A stretch of DNA of 64,000 nt from Mesorhizobium mediterraneum (lineage in GTDB: Bacteria; Pseudomonadota; Alphaproteobacteria; Rhizobiales; Rhizobiaceae): contig NZ_NPKI01000015.1 of NCBI RefSeq assembly GCF_002284565.1, positions 124,001 through 188,000 of the forward strand, written 5' to 3'. The notes beneath the pieces are model-generated. The model searched no databases, had not been told where the DNA came from, and was given only the letters and a program-made list of their open reading frames with translations. The translations under genes and the position numbers were made by a program. The stretch's first letter is position 1. Every line of letters starts with the position of its first letter. Of this stretch, positions 52,561-61,822 are shown piece after piece.

Positions 52561-53727
52561 TCAGACGAACGGCTTCCCGACCTTGTATTTTTCGGGGACC
52601 AGCCGCTTCAGATAGGCCATGCCCGCATCGGAGAGCTGGTTGACTTCCGGCAGCATGAAATCGTCGGGCATGTGGCGCGTCTTGCCGGCGACGTTTTTCA
52701 GCGGCACTTTCCTCAGCACGGTTTTCTTGCCGTCATATTGCAGCGCTACCGATCCGCCGCCCTCCTCCGCCACCTTGACGGCGAAAGCGCCGGCGTCGAA
52801 GGCTTCCTGCGCATCGACGGCGCTGATGGCGCCGACATAGCCGCGCGGCATGTAGCCAAGCGCATCGACGCGCGCCCGCTTGCCCGGCAATCCTTCAGCC
52901 AGCGCACGCTCGAGGGCGGCCGGCAGGTCGCTGCCCGACAGCTTGACGTTGCCATGTGCATCGCGCTCCAGTTTGTCCGGCGGGACGAGGCTTTCGACCA
53001 GCGCCTTGCCGTCGGCGGTGCTGACGCCTTCGGAGACGGCAACGATGCAGCGCTTATGGCGATCGAGCGTGGCGCGAACATCGTCGATGAAGGCCGCAGC
53101 CGAGAACGGGCGCTCCGGCACATAGACGAGATGCGGGCCGCTGTCGGGGTCAAGCTGCCATGCGGCAGCGGCGGCGGTGAGGAAACCGGCGTGCCGGCCC
53201 ATGACGATGCCGACATAGATGCCGGGCAGGGCACGGAAATCGAGGTCGACCGAGAGAAAGGCGCCGGCGACGAATTCGGCCGCCGAAATGAAGCCGGGCG
53301 TGTGGTCGTTCTCCTCGAGATCGTTGTCGATGGTTTTCGGCGCATGGACGAAAGCCATCTTGCCGCCGGCGGCGTCGGTCAGGATCTGCTGCGTGCCCGA
53401 CGTGTCGTTGCCGCCGATGTAGATGAAGGCGTCGGCGCCGGCCTTCTTCAGGCCGTTGAGGATGATTTCGCAGTAGGCGGCATCCGGCTTGTCGCGCGTC
53501 GAGCCGAGGGCGGCGCTCGGCGTGGCCGCGATCAGCCGCAACCGGTCCTCGGCAATGGCGGAAAGATCGACATAGTTGCCGTCACGAATGCCGCGCACGC
53601 CATGGATGGAGCCTAAAACCTTGGCGCCGGGATGCCGCTTGCGGATCTCGAGCGCGGCGCCCACCATCGTCTGGTTGATGACGGCGGTCGGGCCGCCGCC
53701 TTGCGCGATCACAAAAGTTCCGGACAT
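52561..53727 (-). CDS. pfp: Pyrophosphate-dependent 6-phosphofructokinase
   Basis: 388 residues, family A phosphofructokinase. N-terminal FVIAQGGGPTAVINQT, the GGNDTSGTQ loop in the position of GGDGS of ATP enzymes, APKTIDNDLEEND with the catalytic aspartates, and GIVMGRHAGFL. The GGND/PKTIDND combination favours PPi as phosphoryl donor. It interconverts fructose 6-phosphate and fructose 1,6-bisphosphate reversibly. GGGAG lies upstream of ATG 53727. Confidence 0.85.
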   Translation of the reverse strand: MSGTFVIAQGGGPTAVINQTMVGAALEIRKRHPGAKVLGSIHGVRGIRDGNYVDLSAIAEDRLRLIAATPSAALGSTRDKPDAAYCEIILNGLKKAGADAFIYIGGNDTSGTQQILTDAAGGKMAFVHAPKTIDNDLEENDHTPGFISAAEFVAGAFLSVDLDFRALPGIYVGIVMGRHAGFLTAAAAAWQLDPDSGPHLVYVPERPFSAAAFIDDVRATLDRHKRCIVAVSEGVSTADGKALVESLVPPDKLERDAHGNVKLSGSDLPAALERALAEGLPGKRARVDALGYMPRGYVGAISAVDAQEAFDAGAFAVKVAEEGGGSVALQYDGKKTVLRKVPLKNVAGKTRHMPDDFMLPEVNQLSDAGMAYLKRLVPEKYKVGKPFV

Positions 53728-53845
53728 GCTTCACGTCTCCCGAGCAGTGGCTTTGCAGGCACATTCGCCTGTCTTGCGAGATCACGCAACGGGAGAGTCG
53801 AGCGGCCGCGCCAGCCGCTATGAGGTCAGGCGACGACCGGGAGGG

Positions 53846-54619
53846 TCAGACGACGACGACGGGGTTCTTCCTAGAGACGCGGCTGTAGAGGTCGATAATG
53901 TCCTGATTGATCAGGCGAACGCAGCCCGACGACATCGCCTGGCCGATGCTCCACCATTCGGGCGAGCCGTGGATGCGGTAGCCGGTGTCCTGGCCATTCT
54001 GATAGATGTAGAGGGCGCGCGCGCCGAGCGGATTTTCGAGGCCGCCGGGTTGTCCGCCTTGCCATTTCACCAGTTCCGGCTTGCGGGCGATCATCTCGGC
54101 CGGCGGCGTCCAGACCGGCCATTCCTTGCCGTACTGGATGTTGGCGCGGCCGGACCAGCGGAAGCCTTCCTTGCCGATGCCGACGCCGTAACGGATCGCG
54201 TCGCCGCCGGGCTGCACCAGATAGAGCAGCCGCTCCTGCGAATGGACGACGATGGTGCCGGGCTGCTCGCCGGTCGGGTCGACGACGATCTGGCGGCGGA
54301 ACTCCGGCTTGACCTTGAGGTAGGGCACTTCCGGCAGCGTGAAGCCGCCATCGGTGACAGAGGCATACATCACACCAGGGCTGGTGATGTTCTTGTCGAC
54401 GCTGATGCTCGGGCGGATAGGGGTGATCGCGCCGGTGGTGACGCCGTCGAGTTGCAGCGATGGCAAATCGAGCGTCTGGCTGCAGCCGGCAACCCCGAGT
54501 AGCGCCAGCGCACCGGCGCCGGACAACACCGCGCGGCGGGAAAGCTGGATTTCGGAAATTTCGATTTCGACGGCGTCGCCATTGTACGGCGGCGTCAGAC
54601 CTTGCGGCAACTCACGCAT
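53846..54619 (-). CDS. L,D-transpeptidase (YkuD family)
   Basis: 257 residues from ATG 54619; a GTG at 54652 is possible. Near residue 27 SRRAVLSGAGALALLGVAGC reads as a twin-arginine/lipoprotein signal with lipobox LGVAGC. The catalytic YkuD segment has HGSPEWWSIG and SSGCVRLINQD (catalytic cysteine). It cross-links peptidoglycan or ties it to other envelope parts. Monocistronic, divergent from lysE. Confidence 0.9.
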   Translation of the reverse strand: MRELPQGLTPPYNGDAVEIEISEIQLSRRAVLSGAGALALLGVAGCSQTLDLPSLQLDGVTTGAITPIRPSISVDKNITSPGVMYASVTDGGFTLPEVPYLKVKPEFRRQIVVDPTGEQPGTIVVHSQERLLYLVQPGGDAIRYGVGIGKEGFRWSGRANIQYGKEWPVWTPPAEMIARKPELVKWQGGQPGGLENPLGARALYIYQNGQDTGYRIHGSPEWWSIGQAMSSGCVRLINQDIIDLYSRVSRKNPVVVV

Positions 54620-54824
54620 GTACCCAAACCCTACGCTATCGGCGGGAAACACGGTCCGGCCGGATCGATGGTATTTTCACCAATCATGGTTGAAAAAGCG
54701 TGAAGACGTCTTGCCCTACCTTAACCTCTGGCCGAGCCCGTCGTGCCGTCTATTTCAATGCTGCCCCTTTACATCTTCGCGGGGTCGAGGATTTATCCTC
54801 TTCTTTGAGCTCAAGGAGACGAGC

Positions 54825-55448
54825 ATGTCCTTCGAAAACTGGGCCGCCTTTGCCGCGGCCTCGACGATCCTTCTTGTCATTCCCGGCCCGACCATCCTTC
54901 TGGTCGTGTCCTATGCGCTCGGCCAGGGCTGGCGCACGGCGCTGCCGATGGCGGTCGGCGTCGCGTTTGGCGACTTCACGGCGATGACGCTGTCGATGCT
55001 GGGCATCGGCGCGCTGCTGGCGGCGTCGGCCACCGTGTTCACGGTGCTGAAGGTGATCGGCGCCGGCTATCTGATCTATCTCGGCGTAAAGCTGTTTCGC
55101 GCCGGTGGCACGCTCAGGGCCGAGCCGCGCCTGGATGCGGTGTCGTCGGCCAAGATGATGGCGCATGCCTGGCTGGTCACCGCGCTCAACCCAAAAAGCA
55201 TCACCTTCTTCGTCGCCTTCCTGCCGCAGTTCCTCGACCGGCATGGCGATTTCTGGACGCAGATGCTGATCTTCGAAACCACCTTCCTGGCGCTCGCCTT
55301 CGCCAATGCCTTCGGCTATGCGCTGATCGCCGCAAGGGCGCGCAACGTGGTGCGCAATCCCCGGGCGATCCGTATCTTCAACCGCACCGGCGGCACGCTG
55401 CTGGTCGGCGCCGGCATCGCCACGGTGGCGATGCGCTCGGGCAATTGA
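54825..55448 (+). CDS. LysE family amino acid exporter
   Basis: 207 residues from ATG 54825 with AAGGAGA upstream. RhtB/LysE type: IPGPTILLVVSYALGQG near the N-terminus, six hydrophobic helices, and LVTALNPKSITFFVAFLPQF. Inner membrane exporter, probably for an amino acid or homoserine-lactone-like compound. Ends 9 bases before the TPR gene. Confidence 0.9.
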   Translation: MSFENWAAFAAASTILLVIPGPTILLVVSYALGQGWRTALPMAVGVAFGDFTAMTLSMLGIGALLAASATVFTVLKVIGAGYLIYLGVKLFRAGGTLRAEPRLDAVSSAKMMAHAWLVTALNPKSITFFVAFLPQFLDRHGDFWTQMLIFETTFLALAFANAFGYALIAARARNVVRNPRAIRIFNRTGGTLLVGAGIATVAMRSGN

Positions 55449-55457
55449 GGACATGAC

Positions 55458-56780
55458 ATGGCCGTCAGGGACGCATTCGGCCTGACTTTTTCGGGCGCGA
55501 CCGAAGCCGGGTTTTCGCCCTACAGCCAAGCTGTCCGCGAACTGCAATGCTTCATCGGCGATCCGGTCGGCTCGGTCGACCGCGCCATCGCCGAGGATCC
55601 CGGCTTCGTCATGGCGCATGTGTTCAAGGGCTATCTCTTCGGCCTCGCCACCGAGCGCGAGGCGACTGCTGTGGCCAGGACATGCCACGCGGCGGCGCTG
55701 CCGCTTGCCGCCACGACGCGTGAGCAGGCGCACGTCGCAGCACTCGGCCACCTTGCAGCAGGACATTGGCATGAAGCCGCCCGTCTGCTCGAGGATATCG
55801 CCATCGAATTTCCGCTCGACGCGCTGGCACTGCAGACCGGGCACCAGATCGATTTCTTCACCGGCAACGCCCGCATGCTGCGCGACCGCATCGGCCGCGC
55901 GCTGCCGTCATGGCAGAGCGGCATGCCGGGCTATCACGCCATACTCGGCATGCAGGCGTTCGGGCTGGAGGAAATGGGCGACTATGCGCGTGCCGAAAAG
56001 CTTGGCCGCGCGGCAGTCGACATCGAGCCGCGCGACGGCTGGGCGCAGCACGCCGTCGCCCATGTCATGGAGATGCAGAGCCGCCAGAAGGACGGCATCG
56101 CTTGGATGCGCGCCAACCCCGAAGCGTGGACGCAAGAAAGCTTCCTGCAAGTGCACAATTGGTGGCATCTGGCGCTGTTCCACTACGATCTCGGCGAGAC
56201 CGACCAGGTGCTGGCGCTTTATGATGGGCCGATCTACGGCGAGCGCTCGACGCTGGCGCTCAATATGGTCGACGCCTCGGCGATCTTGTGGCGATTGCAT
56301 CTCGGCGGCGTCGATATCGGCGATCGCTGGGCGGCGCTTGCCGCCAACTGGGCCAAGGCTGGCGCCGGCAACTATGCCTTCAACGATGCCCACGCGATGA
56401 TGGCCTTCGTCGGCGCCGGCCAAGAAGCGCCGGTTCGCACCTTGCTCGAGGCGCAGCGCGAGGCCATGAACGGCAACGACGACAACGCCGCCTTCACCCG
56501 GGACGTCGGCCATCCCCTGACGCTGGCCATCAAGTCGTTCGGCGACGCCAATTATGCCGAGACGGTGCGCCTCATCCGGCCAATCCGGGCGATCGCCCAC
56601 CGCTTCGGCGGCAGCCACGCGCAACGCGACGTCATCGACCTGACGCTGATCGAGGCGGCGCTGCGTTCCGGTGACCTAGCGTTGGCAAGGGCGCTCGCGG
56701 CGGAACGCGCGCTGGCGCGGCCGGACAGTCCGCTGTCGGCACTGATCTCGCGGCGGGCGGCCGATTCGTCGGAGAATTGA
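55458..56780 (+). CDS. TPR-like protein of the TTC38 family
   Basis: 440 residues, all helical, with repeat-like stretches such as AILGMQAFGLEEMGDYARAE and KLGRAAVDIEPRDGWAQHAV. HVMEMQSRQKDGIAWM and HNWWHLALFHYDLGETDQVL are typical of TTC38 homologues, for which no function is established. No signal peptide. Likely co-transcribed with the LysE gene and possibly read on towards xylB. Confidence 0.85.
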   Translation: MAVRDAFGLTFSGATEAGFSPYSQAVRELQCFIGDPVGSVDRAIAEDPGFVMAHVFKGYLFGLATEREATAVARTCHAAALPLAATTREQAHVAALGHLAAGHWHEAARLLEDIAIEFPLDALALQTGHQIDFFTGNARMLRDRIGRALPSWQSGMPGYHAILGMQAFGLEEMGDYARAEKLGRAAVDIEPRDGWAQHAVAHVMEMQSRQKDGIAWMRANPEAWTQESFLQVHNWWHLALFHYDLGETDQVLALYDGPIYGERSTLALNMVDASAILWRLHLGGVDIGDRWAALAANWAKAGAGNYAFNDAHAMMAFVGAGQEAPVRTLLEAQREAMNGNDDNAAFTRDVGHPLTLAIKSFGDANYAETVRLIRPIRAIAHRFGGSHAQRDVIDLTLIEAALRSGDLALARALAAERALARPDSPLSALISRRAADSSEN

Positions 56781-56817
56781 CCGGAGGCGGATCTTGTCTT
56801 AAAAACTGCCAAGTCAG

Positions 56818-56840
56818 ATTTTTTCGAGATCCGAAAAAAT
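56818..56840. promoter_or_regulatory. Palindromic operator candidate before xylB
   Basis: ATTTTTTCG, centre AGATC, CGAAAAAAT: perfect 9-bp arms, ending 21 bases before the xylB start. The position suits repression by a sugar regulator. It could also be a weak terminator for the upstream gene. No similar site was seen before xylA. Confidence 0.5.
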
Positions 56841-56861
56841 TAATGGCATTGGGAGGACACC

Positions 56862-58316
56862 ATGTATCTCGGCCTCGATCTGGGCACGTCGGGCGTCAAG
56901 GCGCTTTTGATCGATGCCGGGCAGACCGTCATCGGCTCCGGCCATGCTTCACTCGACGTGTCGCGGCCGCATCCCGGCTGGTCGGAGCAGAATCCCGTCG
57001 ACTGGATCCGCGCCTGCGAGGAAGCGGTCGCCGAGCTCAAGGCATCGCATCCAGGGCAACTCGCCGCCGTGAAGGGCATCGGCCTGTCCGGCCAAATGCA
57101 CGGCGCCACCTTGCTCGACGCCGGCGACCATGTGCTGAGTCCCTGCATCCTGTGGAACGATACGCGCAGCCATGCCGAGGCGGCCAAGCTCGACGCCGAT
57201 CCGCGCTTTCGCAAGCTCACCGGCAACATCGTCTTCCCCGGTTTCACCGCGTCAAAGCTGGTCTGGGTAAAAAACAACGAGCCTGATATTTTCGCCAAGG
57301 TGGCAAAGGTCCTGCTGCCGAAGGATTTCCTGCGGCTCTGGCTTTCCGGCGAACACATTTCGGAAATGTCTGACTCGGCCGGCACATCCTGGCTCGATGT
57401 CGGCAAGCGAGGCTGGTCAACCGACCTACTTTCCGCGACGTCGCTTGATGAGAAGCAGATGCCGTCGCTGGTCGAAGGCACTGAGAAGGCTGGCGCCTTG
57501 CGCAGCGAATTGGCCTCGAAATGGGGGATGCAGGCCGGCATCCCGATCGCCGGCGGCGCGGGCGACAATGCGGCCTCGGCCTGCGGCATGGGCACTGTCG
57601 GAGCGGGCCAGGCCTTCGTCTCGCTTGGCACGTCAGGCGTGCTGTTCGCCGCCAACGCGTCCTATCTGCCAAACCCGGAAAGCGCGGTGCACACGTTCTG
57701 CCATGCGCTGCCCGGCACCTGGCACCAGATGGGCGTCATCCTGTCGGCAACCGATTCGCTCAACTGGCTGTCGGAGATATCAGGAAAAGGCGCCGGCGAG
57801 CTGACCGCCGAACTCGGCGATGCGCTGAAGGCGCCGACCGGCGTGTCCTTCCTGCCCTATCTCTCCGGCGAGCGCACGCCGCACAATGACTCGGCCATTC
57901 GCGGCTCTTTTACCGGGCTTGCACATGAAACCAGCCGCGCCGTGTTGACCCAGGCCGTGCTGGAGGGCGTGGCTTTCGCCTTCCGCGACAGTCTCGAAGC
58001 CTTGGCCAAGGCCGGCACGACGCTGACGCGGGTGACGGCGATCGGCGGCGGCTCGCGCTCGCGCTACTGGCTGACGGCCATCGCCACCGCGCTCGGCCTG
58101 CCCGTCGACGTTCCCGCCGACGGCGATTTCGGCGCTGCCTTCGGTGCAGCCCGGCTCGGCATGATCGCGGCGACAGGCGCCGATCCGCTCAGAGTGTGCA
58201 CGGCGCCGGCCACCGATGCCACCATCGAACCAGTCGCCACGCTAAGCAACGCCTATGCGGATGCCTATCAGCGCTACCGGGCGCTTTATCCGGCGATCAA
58301 AGCGGCGACCGCGTGA
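56862..58316 (+). CDS. xylB: Xylulokinase
   Basis: 484 residues. FGGY kinase: MYLGLDLGTSGVKALLID at the start, SGQMHGATLLD, LWNDTRS, GGAGDNAASACGMG (catalytic aspartate) and YLSGERTPHND. It phosphorylates D-xylulose made by XylA. GGGAGGAC precedes ATG 56862. Followed by a large inverted repeat and, beyond a minus-strand gene, xylA. Confidence 0.94.
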   Translation: MYLGLDLGTSGVKALLIDAGQTVIGSGHASLDVSRPHPGWSEQNPVDWIRACEEAVAELKASHPGQLAAVKGIGLSGQMHGATLLDAGDHVLSPCILWNDTRSHAEAAKLDADPRFRKLTGNIVFPGFTASKLVWVKNNEPDIFAKVAKVLLPKDFLRLWLSGEHISEMSDSAGTSWLDVGKRGWSTDLLSATSLDEKQMPSLVEGTEKAGALRSELASKWGMQAGIPIAGGAGDNAASACGMGTVGAGQAFVSLGTSGVLFAANASYLPNPESAVHTFCHALPGTWHQMGVILSATDSLNWLSEISGKGAGELTAELGDALKAPTGVSFLPYLSGERTPHNDSAIRGSFTGLAHETSRAVLTQAVLEGVAFAFRDSLEALAKAGTTLTRVTAIGGGSRSRYWLTAIATALGLPVDVPADGDFGAAFGAARLGMIAATGADPLRVCTAPATDATIEPVATLSNAYADAYQRYRALYPAIKAATA

Positions 58317-58326
58317 GCCGGCGCTT

Positions 58327-58482
58327 ACCCCCCTCTGGCCTGCCGGCCATCTCCCCCTCAAGGGGGGAGATCGGCAGTTCCAGCGCTGGTGCCAACCTTG
58401 TTTCGCTGGAGATTGGCGAAAGCAGAAAAGACAGCCAATCTCCCCCCTTGAGGGGGAGATGGCCGGCAGGCCAGAGGGGGGT
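58327..58482. repeat. Palindromic element with perfect 45-bp arms
   Basis: Arms 58327-58371 and 58438-58482 are exact reverse complements over 45 bp, beginning ACCCCCCTCTGGCCTGCCGG. The 66-base centre has its own dyad GATTGGC / GCCAATC at the right side. Each arm carries the CTCCCCCTCAAGGGGGGAG core that also forms the in-frame repeat of xdhC. It lies just after the xylB stop and may also work as a terminator. Confidence 0.93.
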
Positions 58483-58510
58483 GCTTGGCGCCCGCCTTAC
58501 CCAGAAGTCT

Positions 58511-58873
58511 TCACTGCGCCGGAACCTTGTCGAGAAAGCCGGTGACGCTTTTCAGGCGGCCATTCTCGATGACGCCGATGTCGGTGCCTTCGATGACGGA
58601 ATCAGTGCCTTCCGGCCCGAGATTCCACGAGAAGCGGATCGTGTCGCCAAAACCGTCCGGCTTGCCCTTGAGCGAGAACCGGAAGCCGGCAAAGCGCTGC
58701 TGGACGCCATCGATCAGCGCGGCGACGCCGTCATGGCCGTCGCCCTGCATGATCGGGTCGCGGTAGCTGACGTCCTCGGTGAAGGTCGCCTTCAGCAAGG
58801 CTTGCCGGCGAGCCGCATCACTCTCGTTCCAGGCGGTGATGTAGTTTTCGGCGATCGTGTTGAGGTCGGTCAT
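58511..58873 (-). CDS. NTF2-like / SnoaL-like small protein
   Basis: 120 residues from ATG 58873, with GGAG 7 bases upstream; the longer frame's first 37 residues lie in the xylA promoter region. NTF2 fold: NYITAWNESDAARRQALLKA, FTEDVSYRDPIMQGDG and RFSWNLGPEG. Such proteins may be isomerases, hydrolases or ligand carriers; none can be chosen. Placed on the opposite strand between xylB and xylA, divergent from xylA. Confidence 0.8.
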   Translation of the reverse strand: MTDLNTIAENYITAWNESDAARRQALLKATFTEDVSYRDPIMQGDGHDGVAALIDGVQQRFAGFRFSLKGKPDGFGDTIRFSWNLGPEGTDSVIEGTDIGVIENGRLKSVTGFLDKVPAQ

Positions 58874-58986
58874 GGTCTGTCTCCGTTGTTGAGTGGCTTT
58901 GACACGACCCTTTTCACCCAGCGCCAGCGCGAAACCAATTACGCCTGAGGTAATCAGGACAGAACCATGCGAGAGGACAGACAAAC

Positions 58987-60312
58987 ATGACCAGCGGCTT
59001 TTTCGGCGACATCAAGACGATCAAATACGAAGGACCGGATTCTACCAATCCGCTGGCCTACCGCTTCTACAACCCAGACGAGGTGGTCGCCGGCAAGCGG
59101 CTGGAGGACCATCTGCGCTTTGCCGTCGCCTACTGGCATTCGTTCGCCTGGCCGGGCGGCGATCCGTTCGGCGGCCAGACTTTTGACCGGCCATGGTTCG
59201 CCAAGGCCGGCGGCACCGACACGATGGAGTTGGCCAAGCTCAAGGCCGATGTCGCCTTCGAGATGTTTTCGCTGCTCGGCGCACCCTATTTCTGCTTCCA
59301 CGATGCCGATGTGCGGCCGGAAGGCAGGGACTTTTCCGAGAGTGCCGCGCGCCTCGACGAGATCGCCGATTACTTCGCCGGCAAGATGAAGCAGACCGGC
59401 GTCAAGCTGCTTTGGGGCACGGCCAACCTGTTCTCCAACCGCCGCTTCATGTCGGGGGCCGCCACCAATCCCGACCCGGATGTCTTTGCCTATGCGGCAG
59501 CGACGGTAAAGCACTGCATCGACGTCACCAAGCGGCTGAAGGGCGAGAACTATGTGCTGTGGGGCGGCCGCGAAGGCTATGAGACGCTGCTCAACACTGA
59601 CCTTGCCCGCGAGCAGGAACAGGCAGGCCGCTTCCTCAACCTGGTCGTCGACTACAAGCACCGCATCGGCTTCAAGGGCACCATTCTGATCGAGCCGAAA
59701 CCGCAAGAGCCGACAAAACACCAGTACGATTATGATGTCGCCACGGTCTATGGCTTCTTGAAACGCTTCGGACTGGAGAAGGAAGTCAAGGTCAACATCG
59801 AGCAGGGACATGCGATCCTGGCCGGCCATTCCTTCGAGCATGAGCTGGCGCTGGCCAATGCGCTCGGCATCTTCGGCTCGATCGACATGAACCGCAACGA
59901 CTACCAGTCGGGCTGGGACACCGACCAGTTCCCCAATAATGTGCCGGAGATGGCGCTGGCCTATTACCAGGTCCTGTTGGCGGGTGGCTTCAAGACCGGC
60001 GGCACCAATTTCGACGCCAAGCTGCGGCGCCAGTCGCTCGATCCGCAGGATCTGCTGATCGCCCATATCGGCGGCATGGACGCTTGCGCACGCGGCCTCA
60101 AGGCTGCCGCCAAGATGGTCGAGGACAAGGCGCTGTCGGGTCCGCTGGCCGAGCGCTATGCCGGCTGGAACTCTGCCGAGGCCAAGGCGATGCTTGCCGG
60201 CAAGCGGACGCTGGAGGAGATCGCCGAGCGCGTCGTCAAGAAGAAGATCGAGCCGCAGCCCAAATCCGGCCGCCAGGAACTGCTCGAGAATATCGTCAAC
60301 CGCTACGTCTGA
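58987..60312 (+). CDS. xylA: Xylose isomerase
   Basis: 441 residues, the length of class II xylose isomerases. [12 protein letters not shown] contains the catalytic histidine and aspartate; [32 protein letters not shown] (metal-binding glutamate and catalytic lysine) and [18 protein letters not shown] follow, with GSIDMNRND and GWDTDQFP. Converts D-xylose to D-xylulose in the cytoplasm. GAGAGGACAG precedes ATG 58987. A strong hairpin comes directly after the stop. Confidence 0.95.
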   Translation: MTSGFFGDIKTIKYEGPDSTNPLAYRFYNPDEVVAGKRLEDHLRFAVAYWHSFAWPGGDPFGGQTFDRPWFAKAGGTDTMELAKLKADVAFEMFSLLGAPYFCFHDADVRPEGRDFSESAARLDEIADYFAGKMKQTGVKLLWGTANLFSNRRFMSGAATNPDPDVFAYAAATVKHCIDVTKRLKGENYVLWGGREGYETLLNTDLAREQEQAGRFLNLVVDYKHRIGFKGTILIEPKPQEPTKHQYDYDVATVYGFLKRFGLEKEVKVNIEQGHAILAGHSFEHELALANALGIFGSIDMNRNDYQSGWDTDQFPNNVPEMALAYYQVLLAGGFKTGGTNFDAKLRRQSLDPQDLLIAHIGGMDACARGLKAAAKMVEDKALSGPLAERYAGWNSAEAKAMLAGKRTLEEIAERVVKKKIEPQPKSGRQELLENIVNRYV

Positions 60313-60320
60313 GGTGTCGC

Positions 60321-60350
60321 GCCGGCGGGTCTCCTAACCGACCCGCCGGC
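60321..60350 (+). terminator. Hairpin after xylA
   Basis: GCCGGCGGGTC, loop TCCTAACC, GACCCGCCGGC: a perfect 11-bp GC-rich stem 9 bases after the xylA stop. No T-run follows, so it may act as a 3' stabiliser or a factor-dependent terminator. Confidence 0.7.
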
Positions 60351-60497
60351 CCGGAACAGCTTTGCGCGAGGGCGGAACCGGCGACAAGGTTTTGCCTCGC
60401 ACGCCCCTCAATCGCCTCGCTCTTGCCTTCAAACAGCCGTCACGAATCTCGTATAGTGTGGTTCGTGGCGGGAACAGAAAGAAGGAGGCGAAACGAT

Positions 60498-60707
60498 ATG
60501 CAGCACGAACGCGAAATCGACGCCCTGCTCTCATCTGGCGAGGCCGGATCGATCATCGACCGGCTGATGGCGCTGCCGCATCCGAAGCATGGTGCGCGCA
60601 GTGCAAACGAATGGGATCGCGCGGTCGCCAGCCGCTTCGAGACCCACCTTGCGAGACAGATGCGCTCGCAGATCGACGGCAACAGCGACCGCCAGGACGC
60701 TGCCTAA
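60498..60707 (+). CDS. Small protein of unknown function
   Basis: 69 residues from ATG 60498, chosen for the strong GAAGGAGG site 8-10 bases upstream; a longer frame reaching back into xylA is a shadow. Hydrophilic and helical (EREIDALLSSGEAGSIIDRL), with no signal peptide or cysteine. I do not recognise the family. It converges with the carnitine regulator gene, whose stop is 9 bases away. Confidence 0.7.
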   Translation: MQHEREIDALLSSGEAGSIIDRLMALPHPKHGARSANEWDRAVASRFETHLARQMRSQIDGNSDRQDAA

Positions 60708-60715
60708 TCCCCACA

Positions 60716-61696
60716 CTATCTCTGACGCAGCCTGACCGGCGCTTCGCCGAAAGCTCTTGAAAACGCCCTGGAAAATGCCGCGGCGGACGAGAACCCTGTC
60801 CGCCCGGCAATATCGGCCATGGCCACGCGCGTGTCGACCACTAGCCGGCGCGCGGCACCCAGCCGCAGCCTGAGATAATAGGCGCCCGGCGTTTCGCCGA
60901 TCGACTTGCGAAAAATGCTTTCCAAGGTTCGCGCCGTCACCCCGGCGCGCTTTGCTACCGCGGCAATGGTCAAAGGCTGGTCGACATGGGTTTCCATCAG
61001 CCGGACGGCTTGTGCCAGCCGCGGATCGTAGCCGTCGAGGCGGCCGAGCGAGACCAGCGGCTGCGCGTCGGTCGCCGCCCGCGCCTGGTCGTAGATGAAG
61101 ACACTTGCCACATCGAGCGCGACGGCCATGCCGAGCCGCGTGCGGATCAGATGCAGCATCAAATCGAAGGTCGGCGAGGCGCCGCCGGAGGTGAATACCG
61201 GCCCGTCGATGACGTAGCGGTCGGGGCGGACATCGACACCGGGAAAGGCCGAGGAAAAATCTTCCATGTCCTCCCAGTGGGTGGTGGCGCTGCGCCCTTC
61301 CAGCAGGCCGGCGCGGGCGACCAGCCAGGTGCCGGCTTCGACGCCGCCGCAAGCGCGCGCAGCGCGGGCCGCGCGGCGCAGGCCGGCAAGCAGGGCCGAT
61401 GTGGCATAGTTCTGCGTGCCGAAGCCGGCGACCACAACAAGCATATCGGTTGTGTCCGCTGCATCGAAGCGGCCGCTGACCGCAACCGGCAGGCCGCATG
61501 TGGTGATTGGCGCTTCGCCGGTCACCGAAACCAACCTGAAATCGAACAGCGTCTCGCCGGCGATGCGATTGGCGGCGCGCAGCGGATCGACGGCCGACGC
61601 CACGCACATGATCGACGAACCGGAAAACACCAGCAGCGTCACCTTGAGCGGCGAGCGTTCGGCGCGAAAGATCGACGGCTTTTCGCTTTTTATCAT
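60716..61696 (-). CDS. cdhR: GlxA family transcriptional regulator (probable CdhR)
   Basis: 326 residues: an N-terminal DJ-1/PfpI-like domain (residues about 15-190, VTLLVFSGSSIMCVASAVDP) and a C-terminal AraC helix-turn-helix pair (TIAAVAKRAGVTARTLESIF and MADIAGRTGFSSAAAFSRAF). Divergent from genes for carnitine breakdown, the arrangement of CdhR in Pseudomonas, which is the same family and activates carnitine genes. The symbol is assigned from context. Confidence 0.82.
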   Translation of the reverse strand: MIKSEKPSIFRAERSPLKVTLLVFSGSSIMCVASAVDPLRAANRIAGETLFDFRLVSVTGEAPITTCGLPVAVSGRFDAADTTDMLVVVAGFGTQNYATSALLAGLRRAARAARACGGVEAGTWLVARAGLLEGRSATTHWEDMEDFSSAFPGVDVRPDRYVIDGPVFTSGGASPTFDLMLHLIRTRLGMAVALDVASVFIYDQARAATDAQPLVSLGRLDGYDPRLAQAVRLMETHVDQPLTIAAVAKRAGVTARTLESIFRKSIGETPGAYYLRLRLGAARRLVVDTRVAMADIAGRTGFSSAAAFSRAFSRAFGEAPVRLRQR

Positions 61697-61755
61697 ACGA
61701 TCTTCGTAAAACGCAAAACAGTTTCCGGCAAGTCAGGCATTGTTGCCATCTGCTC

Positions 61756-61780
61756 GATTGGGCCCATGTTTGATTGGGCC
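61756..61780. promoter_or_regulatory. Direct repeat operator candidate, cdhR / cdhC promoter
   Basis: GATTGGGCC occurs at 61756-61764 and again at 61772-61780, the starts 16 bases apart, and GATTGGG appears a third time at 61806. AraC-family regulators commonly bind direct repeats of this kind. The region is the 126-base divergent promoter of the carnitine locus. Confidence 0.5.
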
Positions 61781-61822
61781 ATATTGGATCGGAGCCGTCT
61801 GTGCTGATTGGGAGGAAAGTCC

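Noticed and set aside
52240-53616. Plus-strand open frame of 458 codons opposite pfp
   Set aside because: Shadow of pfp and the MBL gene; no coherent domain.
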